DNA from: a virus
Reading direction: 5' to 3' (one strand)
Virus record (IMG/VR): IMGVR_UViG_3300020055_000021
Coordinates: 1 to 59,135 of that record
Length of the DNA stretch: 59,135 bases
Below the pieces are notes generated by a model, which worked only from the letters and a program-made list of their open reading frames with translations, made no database searches and was not told where the DNA came from. Positions 26,811-34,122 of this stretch are shown here, piece by piece. The stretch's first letter is position 1. Every line of letters begins with the position of its first letter. Made by a program: the position numbers and the translations under genes.

Positions 26811-26816
26811 TAAACC

Positions 26817-27005
26817 ATGAAATACTTAAAGGTATTCTTCCATCCAGTAACACAGATTAACTTGTTACTGGTTGGATTTTTTATTATAGTAGGGTTGGTA
26901 CATAACCACGCCCATCATACTATGGAGCGAGACACTGACTCCTATGTCCGTAACTTCTGTAAGAAGAACAAAGATATATGTGCCAGTTATGTAAGTGATT
27001 ACTGA
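26817..27005 (+). CDS. Small membrane protein, 62 aa
   Basis: Starts MKYLKVFFHPVTQINLLLVG; one hydrophobic helix (INLLLVGFFIIVGLV) at residues 14-28, followed by a His/charged segment (HNHAHHTMERDTDSYVRNF) and three cysteines or lysine-rich turns near the end. No known family. It begins 7 bases after the UUCG hairpin of the porin-like gene, so it may be read through from that promoter. Confidence 0.6.
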   Translation: MKYLKVFFHPVTQINLLLVGFFIIVGLVHNHAHHTMERDTDSYVRNFCKKNKDICASYVSDY

Positions 27006-27024
27006 TAATAATGAGACAGGGGGC

Positions 27025-27054
27025 TTGACAAGGGTCCCCTTCTTGCTATATAAT
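27025..27054 (+). promoter_or_regulatory. Sigma70-like promoter of the hli-petF operon
   Basis: TTGACA at 27025-27030, 18-base spacer, perfect TATAAT at 27049-27054. The -35 lies in GGGGGCTTGACAAGGGTCCCC-type near-palindrome (27020-27040). The hli start codon is 28 bases downstream of the -10. One of the best consensus promoters in the window. Confidence 0.85.
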
Positions 27055-27081
27055 ATGTAAAGATTCATTACAAAACGTATC

Positions 27082-27285
27082 ATGACTGTTACAACTAACG
27101 AGCACGGTCAACAAAACATGTGGGCTGTCGAACCCCAAATGGTAGTTGAGGACTACAATAAGAAGGGTCTTTTCTCTCCCTGGCAACAAAAGGAGATGTA
27201 TAATGGTCGCTGGGCTATGATGGGTCTCATCATGGGCTTCGTTACCTACGCCGTCAATGGCAAATTTTTCTTTGGAATTTTCTGA
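27082..27285 (+). CDS. hli: High-light-inducible protein
   Basis: A 67-residue protein with the chlorophyll-binding helix signature EMYNGRWAMMGLIMGFVTYA (ExxNxRxAMxG) at residues about 38-57. Hli proteins sit in the thylakoid membrane, bind chlorophyll and carotenoid and protect photosystem II; cyanophages use them to keep the host photosynthesising. It is the first gene after a strong promoter and is followed 7 bases later by petF. Confidence 0.93.
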   Translation: MTVTTNEHGQQNMWAVEPQMVVEDYNKKGLFSPWQQKEMYNGRWAMMGLIMGFVTYAVNGKFFFGIF

Positions 27286-27291
27286 TAATAA

Positions 27292-27588
27292 ATGACTGAA
27301 TTTAACATTACTCTCAAGTCTCCTACGGGAGAAGAAACTACTATCACATGTCCTGATGATACCTACATCCTCGATGCTGCTGATGAAGCAGGGATTGACC
27401 TTAACTACTCTTGCCGTGCTGGCGCTTGCTCTAGCTGTGCTGGGCGTCTGGAGTCGGGTTCTGTAGACCAGAGCGACCAATCGTTCCTTGATGATGACCA
27501 GATTGAATCTGGATTTGTTCTCACATGTGTGAGTTACCCCACAAGTGACTGTGTAATTTTGACAGAACAAGAAGATGCGTTATACTGA
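27292..27588 (+). CDS. petF: Plant-type [2Fe-2S] ferredoxin
   Basis: A 98-residue ferredoxin. The four cluster cysteines are Cys41, Cys46, Cys49 and Cys79 in [14 protein letters not shown] and [10 protein letters not shown]. Acidic surface as in photosynthetic ferredoxins. It would accept electrons from photosystem I and pass them to reductases, bilin enzymes or nucleotide reduction. It lies in an operon with two hli genes and a peroxiredoxin, giving a light/redox unit. Confidence 0.96.
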   Translation: MTEFNITLKSPTGEETTITCPDDTYILDAADEAGIDLNYSCRAGACSSCAGRLESGSVDQSDQSFLDDDQIESGFVLTCVSYPTSDCVILTEQEDALY

Positions 27589-27814
27589 AGATGTCCTTGT
27601 TGAAGCAGTTGCTGCTCTTGGATGGGATGTCAGAAATGATGACATTCATGTAGAGATTGGCGGCACTTCTGTCTATGGCATTGATGGTGCTGGTACTAAG
27701 TGGGCACCCACACTTGGTACTCGTAAGTATAATAAAGATGCCTTCATCGTAATTAAAAATAGATCCCGTACACCTTTTGAACCAAGTAAATCTAACAATG
27801 ACCAGAGTTCCTGA
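27575..27814 (+). CDS. Hypothetical protein between ferredoxin and peroxiredoxin
   Basis: A 79-residue protein starting [20 protein letters not shown], overlapping petF by 14 bases and the peroxiredoxin by 17. Looks compact alpha/beta with a conserved-type [16 protein letters not shown] loop and ends in a polar tail. No known motif. The tight overlaps imply co-translation with its two redox neighbours. Confidence 0.65.
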   Translation: MRYTEDVLVEAVAALGWDVRNDDIHVEIGGTSVYGIDGAGTKWAPTLGTRKYNKDAFIVIKNRSRTPFEPSKSNNDQSS

Positions 27815-28322
27815 AGTTACTTTCCATACTAGAGTTCGTGATGAATCTATTGATGGACCCAACCCATATCGCTGGCAAGATGTAACCACTGCTGACTTGT
27901 TCGCAGGTAAGCGTGTAGTTGTATTCTCTTTGCCTGGTGCCTTCACTCCTACCTGCTCCACATACCAGCTTCCTGGTTATGATGAAGCATACTTTGAGTT
28001 TAAAAAGAATGGTATCGATGAGGTCTATTGTCTCTCTGTGAATGACTCTTTCGTTATGAATGCTTGGTTCAAGCAACAAGGAGTTGAGAATGTTAAACCT
28101 ATTCCTGATGGTAGTGGTGAGTTCACCTACGCTATGGGAATGTCAGTTAACAAAGCAAACCTAGGATTTGGTTTCCGTTCCTGGCGTTATGCTATGGTCG
28201 TGAATGATGGTGAGATTGAGATTATGTTTGAGGAACCTGGCAAGGTAGGTAACTGCCCTGTTGATCCTTATGAAGTAAGCGATCAGGATACTGTACTTAC
28301 TTGGTTAAAAGAACATGCCTAA
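27798..28322 (+). CDS. Peroxiredoxin (Prx5/AhpC-TSA type)
   Basis: A 174-residue protein with the Prx5 active site FSLPGAFTPTCS, peroxidatic Cys53 in PxxxTxxC, followed by the LPGYDEAYFEFKKNG helix, CLSVNDSFVMNAWFKQQ and a second Arg region (NLGFGFRSWRYAMVV) that completes the catalytic site. It reduces hydrogen or alkyl peroxides using thiols such as glutaredoxin. The start at 27798 matches the family's N-terminus. Its placement next to ferredoxin and hli suggests protection from photosynthetic oxidative stress during infection. Confidence 0.92.
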   Translation: MTRVPEVTFHTRVRDESIDGPNPYRWQDVTTADLFAGKRVVVFSLPGAFTPTCSTYQLPGYDEAYFEFKKNGIDEVYCLSVNDSFVMNAWFKQQGVENVKPIPDGSGEFTYAMGMSVNKANLGFGFRSWRYAMVVNDGEIEIMFEEPGKVGNCPVDPYEVSDQDTVLTWLKEHA

Positions 28323-28464
28323 TCCCAATCAACTTTATCAGGATATGCAGAAACTCGATGATTTGTATAACGAGTTACTATGGCATCCTGACGACGTGCT
28401 ACAATTTACCCACGATGGTGAGAAAATCATCATCACTAACAAAACTTTGGAGGAAAACAAATGA
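28315..28464 (+). CDS. Small hypothetical protein, 49 aa
   Basis: Reads MPNPNQLYQDMQKLDDLYNE then LLWHPDDVLQFTHDGEKIII. It overlaps the peroxiredoxin stop by 8 bases and its own stop overlaps the next start (ATGA). An amphipathic helix followed by a beta hairpin is plausible. Included because spacing and overlaps fit the operon and composition is protein-like; no function recognised. Confidence 0.6.
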   Translation: MPNPNQLYQDMQKLDDLYNELLWHPDDVLQFTHDGEKIIITNKTLEENK

Positions 28465-28580
28465 AATTCGGATTCACCCCTGAGGCAGAGATTCTCAACG
28501 CTCGCCTGGCAATGCTTGGTTTCGTCATCGCAGTCGGAACTTACATGACTACAGGACAAATCATCCCAGGAGTCTGGTGA
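28461..28580 (+). CDS. hli: Short high-light-inducible protein
   Basis: A 39-residue Hli: PEAEILNARLAMLGFVIAVG contains the ExxNxRxAMxG chlorophyll-binding signature, followed by TYMTTGQIIPGVW. RBS GGAGG at about 28450. Typical minimal cyanophage Hli, one thylakoid helix. It is a second Hli in the same operon, coupled to the next gene by TGATG. Confidence 0.9.
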   Translation: MKFGFTPEAEILNARLAMLGFVIAVGTYMTTGQIIPGVW

Positions 28581-28702
28581 TGTTATTGTTAGCAAGTATT
28601 CTAGTTGGAGCGTTCATATTTGGATCACTCCTTACTGATGATGCTGATGATGACGATGACCACCAGGGAGGTATGATGGTTCCTGTATCTATTCCCACAT
28701 AA
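28580..28702 (+). CDS. Small membrane protein with acidic tail, 40 aa
   Basis: Starts MLLLASILVGAFIFGSLLTD, a single hydrophobic helix, then an acidic run (DDADDDDD) and GGMMVPVSIPT. Start overlaps the Hli stop by one base. Possibly a thylakoid accessory to the Hli; this is inferred from neighbour and topology only. Confidence 0.6.
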   Translation: MLLLASILVGAFIFGSLLTDDADDDDDHQGGMMVPVSIPT

Positions 28703-28728
28703 ATAAAACTGAATATCGTCGGCCGCTT

Positions 28729-28767
28729 AAAGACTCCCCTGCCAAATAACAGGGGGGTCTTTTTTAT
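28729..28767. terminator. Bidirectional terminator between hli operon and convergent fibre gene
   Basis: Stem AAAGAC-CCCCTG / CAGGGG-GTCTTT (28729-28741 with 28750-28762, one bulge) followed by TTTTTTATT on the plus strand and preceded by AT-rich sequence on the other. It separates the rightward operon from the leftward gene ending at 28767. Confidence 0.85.
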
Positions 28768-29888
28768 TAGAATGTCGTAGTTACTGTTGCAAATACCCAA
28801 GTATTTTCAGAGACGCAAAGGTATAGGTTAGTACCATCAAGAATAATTTCTCCTGGTCTTCCTGTATCTGAAGAAGATGCGGGAGCAGTACCAACTCTAA
28901 TGTATCCTACAGCACCAGTTACTCCGTCTTCATCAGTAATATTCCAAGAGCTATTATTACCAGCACCAGTAGAAGAATCATAGAATAAATCTGATACTGT
29001 ACCAGGATCTTGGACGAACGCTCTGATTGTAGAGTTCTGTCTTGTGATACCAACTCCATCTCTTAACTGTAGAATTGCAGCGGAAGACCCACCAATTGTA
29101 CTGTTACCTGTTGATCTAAGAGTTGGTGCGGTAAAGTTTAATGTTGTTTGTAAATCTGTAGCACTCTCAGTTAGTGATGTATTTACTAATTGATTGTTAG
29201 TATTGTCCCACTTGAGAATAGTTTCGTCAGTAAAAGTTGCTGAATTTTTTAGTAGGAATGATGTACCTGATGTACTCAGACCACCATCTCCAGAGACTGA
29301 GTAAGTTGTATTTGTATCTACAAATGTGGAGGTGATAGTAATAGTTTTTGATGGACTATCATATCCAAGAGTTAAATCTCCTGCTACTTGTAGTCTTACA
29401 GATGTATCTCCATTAGGTGTTGGGTTTGATACGGGATTGTTCTGTAGATTATAAACATCCAGTTGTAAATCTACAGCGTTTCCACCAGCACCAGCACCAG
29501 TAATTTCATATCTTGAGTCGGTATCAATAGCAGGAACAGTGTCACCTAAGAATACCGTTTGAGTTCCAAACACAATAAAATCATTTACTAGTGATGTGTT
29601 TGGTATGTCTACGAGTGTGTTTAGTGACCCACTGATAGTTTTATTTGTTAGTGTTTGAGTCTCAGTTTCTCTTACAACACCAGCAAATCCACCTAGACTA
29701 CCAACAAAACTGTCTCCAGAAATCCATTCTAATTCTGTGCCATTATATTGAATGATATCATTTAGTGAAGACGGTAATCCATTGGATAATTCTAGATTAC
29801 TCTGTGATAAATTGAGATCATCTACACCTTTCAACTCTTCAATCCTAGGGATTGCTGTGTTAACAACTAATGGATAGCGACTTGCCAT
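28767..29888 (-). CDS. Tail fibre-like virion protein, 373 aa
   Basis: Starts MASRYPLVVNTAIPRIEELK. Contains RETETQTLTNKTISGSLN, the 'TLTNKTI' motif common in phage fibres, a beta-rich middle (TTYSVSGDGGLSTSGTSF) and a C-terminal piece RPGEIILDGTNLYLCVSENT that is often seen at the tips of fibres. Likely a trimeric fibre or adhesin. Oriented against the flanking photosynthesis genes, with its own late-like promoter. Confidence 0.75.
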   Translation of the reverse strand: MASRYPLVVNTAIPRIEELKGVDDLNLSQSNLELSNGLPSSLNDIIQYNGTELEWISGDSFVGSLGGFAGVVRETETQTLTNKTISGSLNTLVDIPNTSLVNDFIVFGTQTVFLGDTVPAIDTDSRYEITGAGAGGNAVDLQLDVYNLQNNPVSNPTPNGDTSVRLQVAGDLTLGYDSPSKTITITSTFVDTNTTYSVSGDGGLSTSGTSFLLKNSATFTDETILKWDNTNNQLVNTSLTESATDLQTTLNFTAPTLRSTGNSTIGGSSAAILQLRDGVGITRQNSTIRAFVQDPGTVSDLFYDSSTGAGNNSSWNITDEDGVTGAVGYIRVGTAPASSSDTGRPGEIILDGTNLYLCVSENTWVFATVTTTF

Positions 29889-29914
29889 TATGATACCTAT
29901 TGTTCCTGATAAAA

Positions 29915-29926
29915 CTATTTATTTAT
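29915..29926 (-). promoter_or_regulatory. Possible late promoter of the 373-aa fibre gene
   Basis: On the minus strand the sequence reads ATAAATAAATAG, about 27-38 bases before the ATG at 29888, close to the T4 late consensus. Confidence 0.5.
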
Positions 29927-29960
29927 CTGGTGTGCCGGTCAGACAGGTGTCCCTGACCCC

Positions 29961-29989
29961 TTGCGCTGCCCTGCGAAATCGTGTATCTT
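29961..29989 (+). promoter_or_regulatory. Upstream promoter in the psbA leader
   Basis: TTGCGC at 29961-29966, 17-base spacer, TATCTT at 29984-29989, with CTGACCCC just before the -35, similar to the CACCCCCTTGCGG promoter at 55.4 kb. The 355-base gap between the fibre gene and psbA holds this, a second promoter and two hairpins; I see no convincing gene in it. Confidence 0.45.
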
Positions 29990-30046
29990 ATATGAGTGGT
30001 CGGGAGTCCACCCCAAAGATGAGTACAAATACTCAAATATTGGGGC

Positions 30047-30075
30047 TTGACAGGAAACCCGTACCATGTTATGCT
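30047..30075 (+). promoter_or_regulatory. psbA promoter
   Basis: TTGACA at 30047-30052 in GGGGCTTGACA context, 17-base spacer, TATGCT at 30070-30075. Expected leader is about 160 bases. GGGGCTTGACA is the same block as the lysozyme and hli promoters. Confidence 0.65.
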
Positions 30076-30090
30076 AAATACATCAAACGG

Positions 30091-30194
30091 TTAAGAAACG
30101 TAAAGTTTCTTAATGCTTTTGTTACAACCTGCCGCTTGACCGGGACTAGGCAGTTCAATCCGTCCCTCATATCCCAAGGCGAGGGGTCTTGGGA
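30091..30194 (+). promoter_or_regulatory. Two hairpins in the psbA 5' leader
   Basis: Perfect 9-bp stem TTAAGAAAC (30091-30099) / GTTTCTTAA (30105-30113) with a 5-base loop, and a 7-bp stem TCCCAAG (30172-30178) / CTTGGGA (30188-30194) ending about 50 bases before the psbA ATG. They could control mRNA stability or translation of psbA. Confidence 0.5.
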
Positions 30195-30244
30195 AATAGT
30201 AACTCCACCATGTCCCTGATGGTCTTACTTTTTTGCTTAATAAA

Positions 30245-31324
30245 ATGACTACTCTTTCACGTCAAAAATCACAATCGAATACTTGGGAACAGTTTTGTAG
30301 TTGGGTCACTAGCACCAACAACCGTCTTTATGTTGGTTGGTTTGGGGTCTTGATGATTCCTTGCTTGCTCGCCGCTACAACCTGCTTCATCGTTGCTTTC
30401 ATCGCTGCTCCCCCTGTGGACATCGATGGTATCCGTGAACCAGTCGCTGGTTCTCTACTCTATGGAAACAACATCATCTCAGGCGCAGTCGTACCATCGT
30501 CTAACGCCATCGGTCTACACTTCTATCCCATCTGGGAAGCAGCATCACTGGATGAATGGCTCTACAACGGAGGTCCTTTCCAGTTGGTCATCTTCCACTT
30601 CCTCATCGGTATCTATGCTTACATGGGACGCGAATGGGAACTTTCTTATCGTCTAGGTATGCGTCCTTGGATCATGGTTGCTTACTCTGCACCTGTTGCA
30701 GCAGCATCCGCTGTGTTCCTGGTCTATCCTTTCGGTCAAGGTTCTTTCTCTGACGCAATGCCTCTTGGCATCTCCGGTACGTTCAACTACATGCTTGTCT
30801 TCCAAGCAGAGCACAACATTCTGATGCACCCCTTCCACATGCTTGGAGTTGCTGGTGTCTTTGGTGGTTCACTTTTCTCTGCTATGCATGGTTCACTGGT
30901 TACTTCCTCCTTGGTTCGTGAAACCACTGAGTCTGAGTCCCAAAACTATGGTTACAAGTTTGGTCAAGAAGAAGAGACCTACAACATCGTTGCTGCTCAT
31001 GGATATTTTGGTCGTCTGATCTTCCAATACGCATCCTTCAACAACTCTCGTTCACTTCACTTCTTCCTGGCAGCATGGCCTGTCGTTGGTATCTGGTTCA
31101 CTGCACTTGGTGTTAGCACCATGGCATTCAACCTCAACGGTTTCAACTTCAACCAGTCCATCATGGATGGTCAAGGTAAAGTCCTGAACACCTGGGCAGA
31201 TGTCCTCAACCGCGCTGGTCTTGGCATGGAAGTAATGCACGAGCGTAATGCTCACAACTTCCCTCTCGACCTTGCTGCTGCTGAGTCCACTCCTGTGGCA
31301 CTCACCGCTCCTAGCATCGGTTGA
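30245..31324 (+). CDS. psbA: Photosystem II reaction-centre protein D1
   Basis: A 359-residue D1, uninterrupted by intron. All functional residues are in place: Tyr161 (TyrZ), Asp170, Glu189, His190, His198, His215, and the manganese-cluster ligands His332, Glu333, His337, Asp342 and Ala344. A 15-residue C-terminal extension ([14 protein letters not shown]) would be removed by CtpA. Residue 130 is Glu, as in the high-light D1:2 form. Phage D1 replaces the rapidly damaged host D1 in the thylakoid during infection. The ATG at 30245 matches the family N-terminus. Five transmembrane helices as usual. Confidence 0.99.
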   Translation: MTTLSRQKSQSNTWEQFCSWVTSTNNRLYVGWFGVLMIPCLLAATTCFIVAFIAAPPVDIDGIREPVAGSLLYGNNIISGAVVPSSNAIGLHFYPIWEAASLDEWLYNGGPFQLVIFHFLIGIYAYMGREWELSYRLGMRPWIMVAYSAPVAAASAVFLVYPFGQGSFSDAMPLGISGTFNYMLVFQAEHNILMHPFHMLGVAGVFGGSLFSAMHGSLVTSSLVRETTESESQNYGYKFGQEEETYNIVAAHGYFGRLIFQYASFNNSRSLHFFLAAWPVVGIWFTALGVSTMAFNLNGFNFNQSIMDGQGKVLNTWADVLNRAGLGMEVMHERNAHNFPLDLAAAESTPVALTAPSIG

Positions 31325-31350
31325 TTCAAAATTGAATAGTTAAATTAAAG

Positions 31351-31381
31351 ATCCTGGAAAAAATTTTTCCAGGATTTTTTT
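31351..31381 (+). terminator. psbA terminator (palindrome family)
   Basis: Perfect inverted repeat ATCCTGGAAAA/TTTTCCAGGAT (31351-31375) followed by a T run. CAAAATTGAATA at 31327-31338 precedes it, as before the gp32 terminator, and CAAAAAGTCGA follows. Confidence 0.92.
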
Positions 31382-31397
31382 ATCCAAAAAGTCGATG

Positions 31398-31535
31398 ATG
31401 GATAAAGATACCCCAGATAAATTGAGAGAGATTATCATGGACACATGGCCTCAATTATACTGGTTAAAAAATTCAAAGGATAATAAAAATGGTCGCAAGC
31501 ACACTAACACAAACAAAGACAAGGGGGTGGTTTGA
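31398..31535 (+). CDS. Possible small ORF overlapping the psbD start
   Basis: A 45-codon frame, [20 protein letters not shown] then [12 protein letters not shown], overlapping the first 47 bases of psbD in another frame. The first 25 residues look like an amphipathic helix; the rest is dictated by psbD. No RBS is obvious. It could be a leader peptide affecting psbD translation, or chance. Confidence 0.3.
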   Translation: MDKDTPDKLREIIMDTWPQLYWLKNSKDNKNGRKHTNTNKDKGVV

Positions 31536-32547
31536 TGTACTCGATGACTGGCTTAAGCGTGATAGGTTCGTTTTTGTTGGTTGGTCAGGTCTTCTTCTGT
31601 TCCCTACTGCTTACATGGCACTGGGCGGTTGGCTCACAGGTACAACGTTCGTTACCTCCTGGTACACACATGGGTTGGCCTCGTCGTATCTGGAGGGGGC
31701 TAATTTCCTTACTGCTGCTGTATCAACTCCTGCTGACGCTCTCGGACATTCCCTACTTCTACTCTGGGGTCCTGAAGCTCAGGGAGACATCATCCGTTGG
31801 TTCCAACTTGGGGGACTCTGGAATTTTGTGGCGCTCCACGGTGCCTTCGCTCTCATAGGATTTATGCTTCGGCAGTTTGAAATTGCTCGTCTCGTAGGGA
31901 TTAGACCGTACAATGCTATCGCCTTTTCTGGTCCGATTGCTGTCTTTGTGTCTGTTTTTCTCATGTATCCTCTCGGACAGTCCAGTTGGTTCTTTGCGCC
32001 GTCGTTTGGCGTTGCAGCGATTTTCCGCTTCCTATTATTCCTACAGGGCTTCCACAACTGGACGCTCAACCCGTTCCATATGATGGGTGTAGCAGGTATC
32101 CTGGGTGGTGCTCTTCTCTGTGCTATTCATGGTGCTACTGTAGAAAATACTTTGTTCGAAGATGGTGAACAATCAAATACTTTCAAGGCATTCGAGCCTA
32201 CTCAAGAAGAAGAAACTTATTCAATGGTTACGGCTAATCGTTTTTGGTCACAAATTTTCGGTATTGCGTTTAGCAATAAGCGTTGGTTGCATTTTTTCAT
32301 GCTGTTTGTTCCTGTTATGGGTCTCTGGACATCTTCAATCGGGATCATCGGTCTTGCACTCAACCTTCGTGCATATGATTTTGTGAGTCAGGAGATTCGT
32401 GCTGCTGAAGACCCGGAATTTGAGACCTTCTATACAAAAAATATCTTGCTCAACGAAGGACTTCGTGCTTGGATGGCACCAGTTGACCAACCACATGAGA
32501 ACTTCGTGTTCCCAGAAGAAGTTCTTCCTAGAGGCAACGCACTCTAA
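31489..32547 (+). CDS. psbD: Photosystem II reaction-centre protein D2
   Basis: A 352-residue D2, full length. Tyr160 (TyrD), His189 near it and His197 (chlorophyll ligand) are present in [12 protein letters not shown] and [14 protein letters not shown]; the non-haem iron region ([26 protein letters not shown]) and C-terminus [12 protein letters not shown] are normal. D2 pairs with D1 in the reaction centre. Supplying both subunits lets the phage maintain complete centres. It follows psbA after a terminator, so it is probably transcribed separately or by read-through. Confidence 0.99.
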   Translation: MVASTLTQTKTRGWFDVLDDWLKRDRFVFVGWSGLLLFPTAYMALGGWLTGTTFVTSWYTHGLASSYLEGANFLTAAVSTPADALGHSLLLLWGPEAQGDIIRWFQLGGLWNFVALHGAFALIGFMLRQFEIARLVGIRPYNAIAFSGPIAVFVSVFLMYPLGQSSWFFAPSFGVAAIFRFLLFLQGFHNWTLNPFHMMGVAGILGGALLCAIHGATVENTLFEDGEQSNTFKAFEPTQEEETYSMVTANRFWSQIFGIAFSNKRWLHFFMLFVPVMGLWTSSIGIIGLALNLRAYDFVSQEIRAAEDPEFETFYTKNILLNEGLRAWMAPVDQPHENFVFPEEVLPRGNAL

Positions 32548-32567
32548 ACCACTTCCACAACCGTCAC

Positions 32568-32596
32568 ACCACTCCTTTACAGGGGTGGTTTTTTAT
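32568..32596 (+). terminator. psbD terminator
   Basis: ACCACTCC (32568-32575), loop TTTACA, GGGGTGGT (32582-32589, one G-T pair), then TTTTTTATT. The loop also forms the -35 of the next promoter. Confidence 0.9.
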
Positions 32597-32604
32597 TGTA
32601 TAAT
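32576..32604 (+). promoter_or_regulatory. Promoter of the second glutaredoxin, overlapping the psbD terminator
   Basis: TTTACA at 32576-32581, 17-base spacer, perfect TATAAT at 32599-32604. The -35 is the loop of the preceding terminator and the spacer is its 3' arm and T run. Confidence 0.7.
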
Positions 32605-32628
32605 ACATATTATAGTCATTAAACTACT

Positions 32629-32877
32629 ATGGAAATAGAACTCTATTCGACACCGGGATGTAAATGGTGTGAAAAATCACATAAACTTTTTGATTTAGCT
32701 GAGGTAGAATACAAAGAGTATGTGGTAGGAACAGATATTTCTGCAGAAGATGTCAAGATTAAGTATCCTTTTTCTTCCGGTTATCCAATCATTGTTATCG
32801 ATGGTAAAAATGTTGGTGGATTGGTTGGAGCAGCAAAAGAATTTGTCAAACGTGGTATTATTTCGTCACCAAAATGA
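32629..32877 (+). CDS. grx: Glutaredoxin (second copy)
   Basis: An 82-residue glutaredoxin with CKWC at residues 11-14 (MEIELYSTPGCKWC), the cis-Pro loop GYPIIVIDG and GGLVGAAKEF. Unlike the copy at 4.1 kb it has a canonical C-terminus. Likely reduces ribonucleotide reductase or peroxiredoxin disulfides. It follows psbD with its own promoter and is coupled by ATGA to a small basic gene. Confidence 0.94.
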   Translation: MEIELYSTPGCKWCEKSHKLFDLAEVEYKEYVVGTDISAEDVKIKYPFSSGYPIIVIDGKNVGGLVGAAKEFVKRGIISSPK

Positions 32878-33032
32878 GTGAGAATTTACAGATAAATAAA
32901 GGCGTGGAGCTGATGCTCAGGAGAGGACAGAAGAGACCAAAAACAAGTGGTCTAAAGGTTAAAAACACATTCACCCTCCTGAGAAAAATCTTTTCGTTTC
33001 GACTAGAGTTTACTTGGGAGGACAACAAGTAA
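32874..33032 (+). CDS. Small basic protein, 52 aa
   Basis: MSENLQINKGVELMLRRGQK then RPKTSGLKVKNTFTLLRKIF and ending FRLEFTWEDNK. The start overlaps the glutaredoxin stop (ATGA), so it is probably co-translated. Strongly basic in the middle; could bind nucleic acid or RNA polymerase, but nothing proves it. A GATAAATA lies within its 5' part. Confidence 0.65.
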   Translation: MSENLQINKGVELMLRRGQKRPKTSGLKVKNTFTLLRKIFSFRLEFTWEDNK

Positions 33033-33046
33033 TCTAGGAGTAAGAA

Positions 33047-33286
33047 ATGGACGCATCTTTAACGGTAGTATTGACATCGTTTATGATCCTTGGATCACTC
33101 GCACTCGGCACAACTATTGGTTGGATTGCCAACGATGTTTTCGGAATCTATCTACAAGCGCAGCAGCCACAGGTCCAGATGCATCCTGAGATGTATGATG
33201 ATGACGGCATAGTCATCAACGAAGAGTTGTATTCAGTTCGTTTCGTTGCTGATGATGGTTACGATGACGATGACTACGACGACTAA
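33047..33286 (+). CDS. Small membrane protein with acidic tail, 79 aa
   Basis: RBS AGGAG at about 33034. Starts MDASLTVVLTSFMILGSLAL: one transmembrane helix (residues 5-30, continuing GTTIGWIANDVF), then a Gln/His linker (QAQQPQVQMHPEMYDDDG) and a very acidic C-terminus (DDGYDDDDYDD). Resembles in layout the acidic-tailed membrane protein at 28.6 kb. Follows the psbD-grx group; function unknown. Confidence 0.7.
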   Translation: MDASLTVVLTSFMILGSLALGTTIGWIANDVFGIYLQAQQPQVQMHPEMYDDDGIVINEELYSVRFVADDGYDDDDYDD

Positions 33287-33310
33287 ATATCAATATTCAT
33301 ATTTACTGAC

Positions 33311-33745
33311 ATGAAATTATTAATGCATGAGGTGTTACAAAAAGTTAGTAACGCCAAAACAAAAGCGCAAAAGATTAAACTTCTACAAGAGTATAATACT
33401 CCAGCACTTAGACAAATTCTAATTGCAAATTTTGATGAAAGTATTATATCAGAACTTCCAGAAGGTGATGTTCCGTTTAATAAAAACGATGCGCCTGAAG
33501 ACACTGAACATACAAAGTTAGTTCATGAATATAAAAAACTATATCTATTCTTTAAGGGAGGAGCTCCACAACTAAAACAATCTCGTCGTGAAACCCTCTT
33601 CATTCAACTGCTAGAGGGTCTTCATGCTGGTGAAGCAGAGGTTCTGTGCTTAATGAAAGACAAACAAATTGGTAAACGGTGGAAGATTACTCAGCAATGT
33701 GTTGCTGAAGCATTTCCACAAATCAAATGGGGGACTCGTTCTTGA
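33311..33745 (+). CDS. Conserved cyanophage protein (DUF6433-like)
   Basis: A 144-residue protein starting MKLLMHEVLQKVSNAKTKAQ. Motifs: LQEYNTPALRQILIANFDES, then LPEGDVPF, RRETLFIQLLEGLHAGEAEV and QQCVAEAFPQIKWG. From memory this matches a family found across cyanomyoviruses and annotated only as a domain of unknown function. All-alpha and soluble. It overlaps the next gene by up to 19 bases. Likely core early or middle gene. Confidence 0.75.
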   Translation: MKLLMHEVLQKVSNAKTKAQKIKLLQEYNTPALRQILIANFDESIISELPEGDVPFNKNDAPEDTEHTKLVHEYKKLYLFFKGGAPQLKQSRRETLFIQLLEGLHAGEAEVLCLMKDKQIGKRWKITQQCVAEAFPQIKWGTRS

Positions 33746-34050
33746 CATTTAATTCTGAACAAATCAAACGACTTGAGAACTATATGATTAAGATTATAGT
33801 TCAGAACACAACGCCAGAGGCAGCAAAGGACACGTCTCTACCCCGTGACAGTTACCTATTGAGGCTTGACACCGGGGAGGAGCAGTGGTATGATATAGTT
33901 CGTGGGTTGAAAGGAAACATCTTTGATGCCTACTACGATACCTTCGGGCATTGTATTCAATCAATGGAGTGGACTGAAGGCAAGATACCCGCTAAATTGT
34001 GGAGTAACATGCAAGATGCCCCACCGGAGGCCAAGAAAAAAACTAAATAA
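33727..34050 (+). CDS. Hypothetical protein, about 107 aa
   Basis: Starts MGDSFLTFNSEQIKRLENYM at 33727 or, alternatively, with TTG at 33742 (LTFNSEQ) overlapping the previous stop. Contains WYDIVRGLKGNIFDAYYDTF and a Lys-rich end. The reading frame includes a complete promoter-like sequence at 33866-33894. No domain recognised. Confidence 0.6.
   Translation: MGDSFLTFNSEQIKRLENYMIKIIVQNTTPEAAKDTSLPRDSYLLRLDTGEEQWYDIVRGLKGNIFDAYYDTFGHCIQSMEWTEGKIPAKLWSNMQDAPPEAKKKTK
33866..33894 (+). promoter_or_regulatory. Promoter-like sequence inside a coding region
   Basis: TTGACA at 33866-33871, 17-base spacer, TATGAT at 33889-33894, with GAGGC before the -35. It would serve the small genes from 34123 on. 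Confidence 0.5.
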
Positions 34051-34122
34051 TTATATCGTTCATCCAAAGGGACTTTATATCCCTGTGGACGCAAGTAAGT
34101 CGCGGAACGGAGCGTTCATCCC

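Noticed and set aside
28698-28705. CATAAATA resembling a late promoter
   Set aside because: It overlaps a stop codon and only a terminator lies downstream on that strand.
29992-30219. 75-codon frame (MSGRESTPKMSTNTQ...) in the psbA leader
   Set aside because: It runs over the psbA promoter and both hairpins; its sequence is explained by those elements and looks unlike a folded protein.
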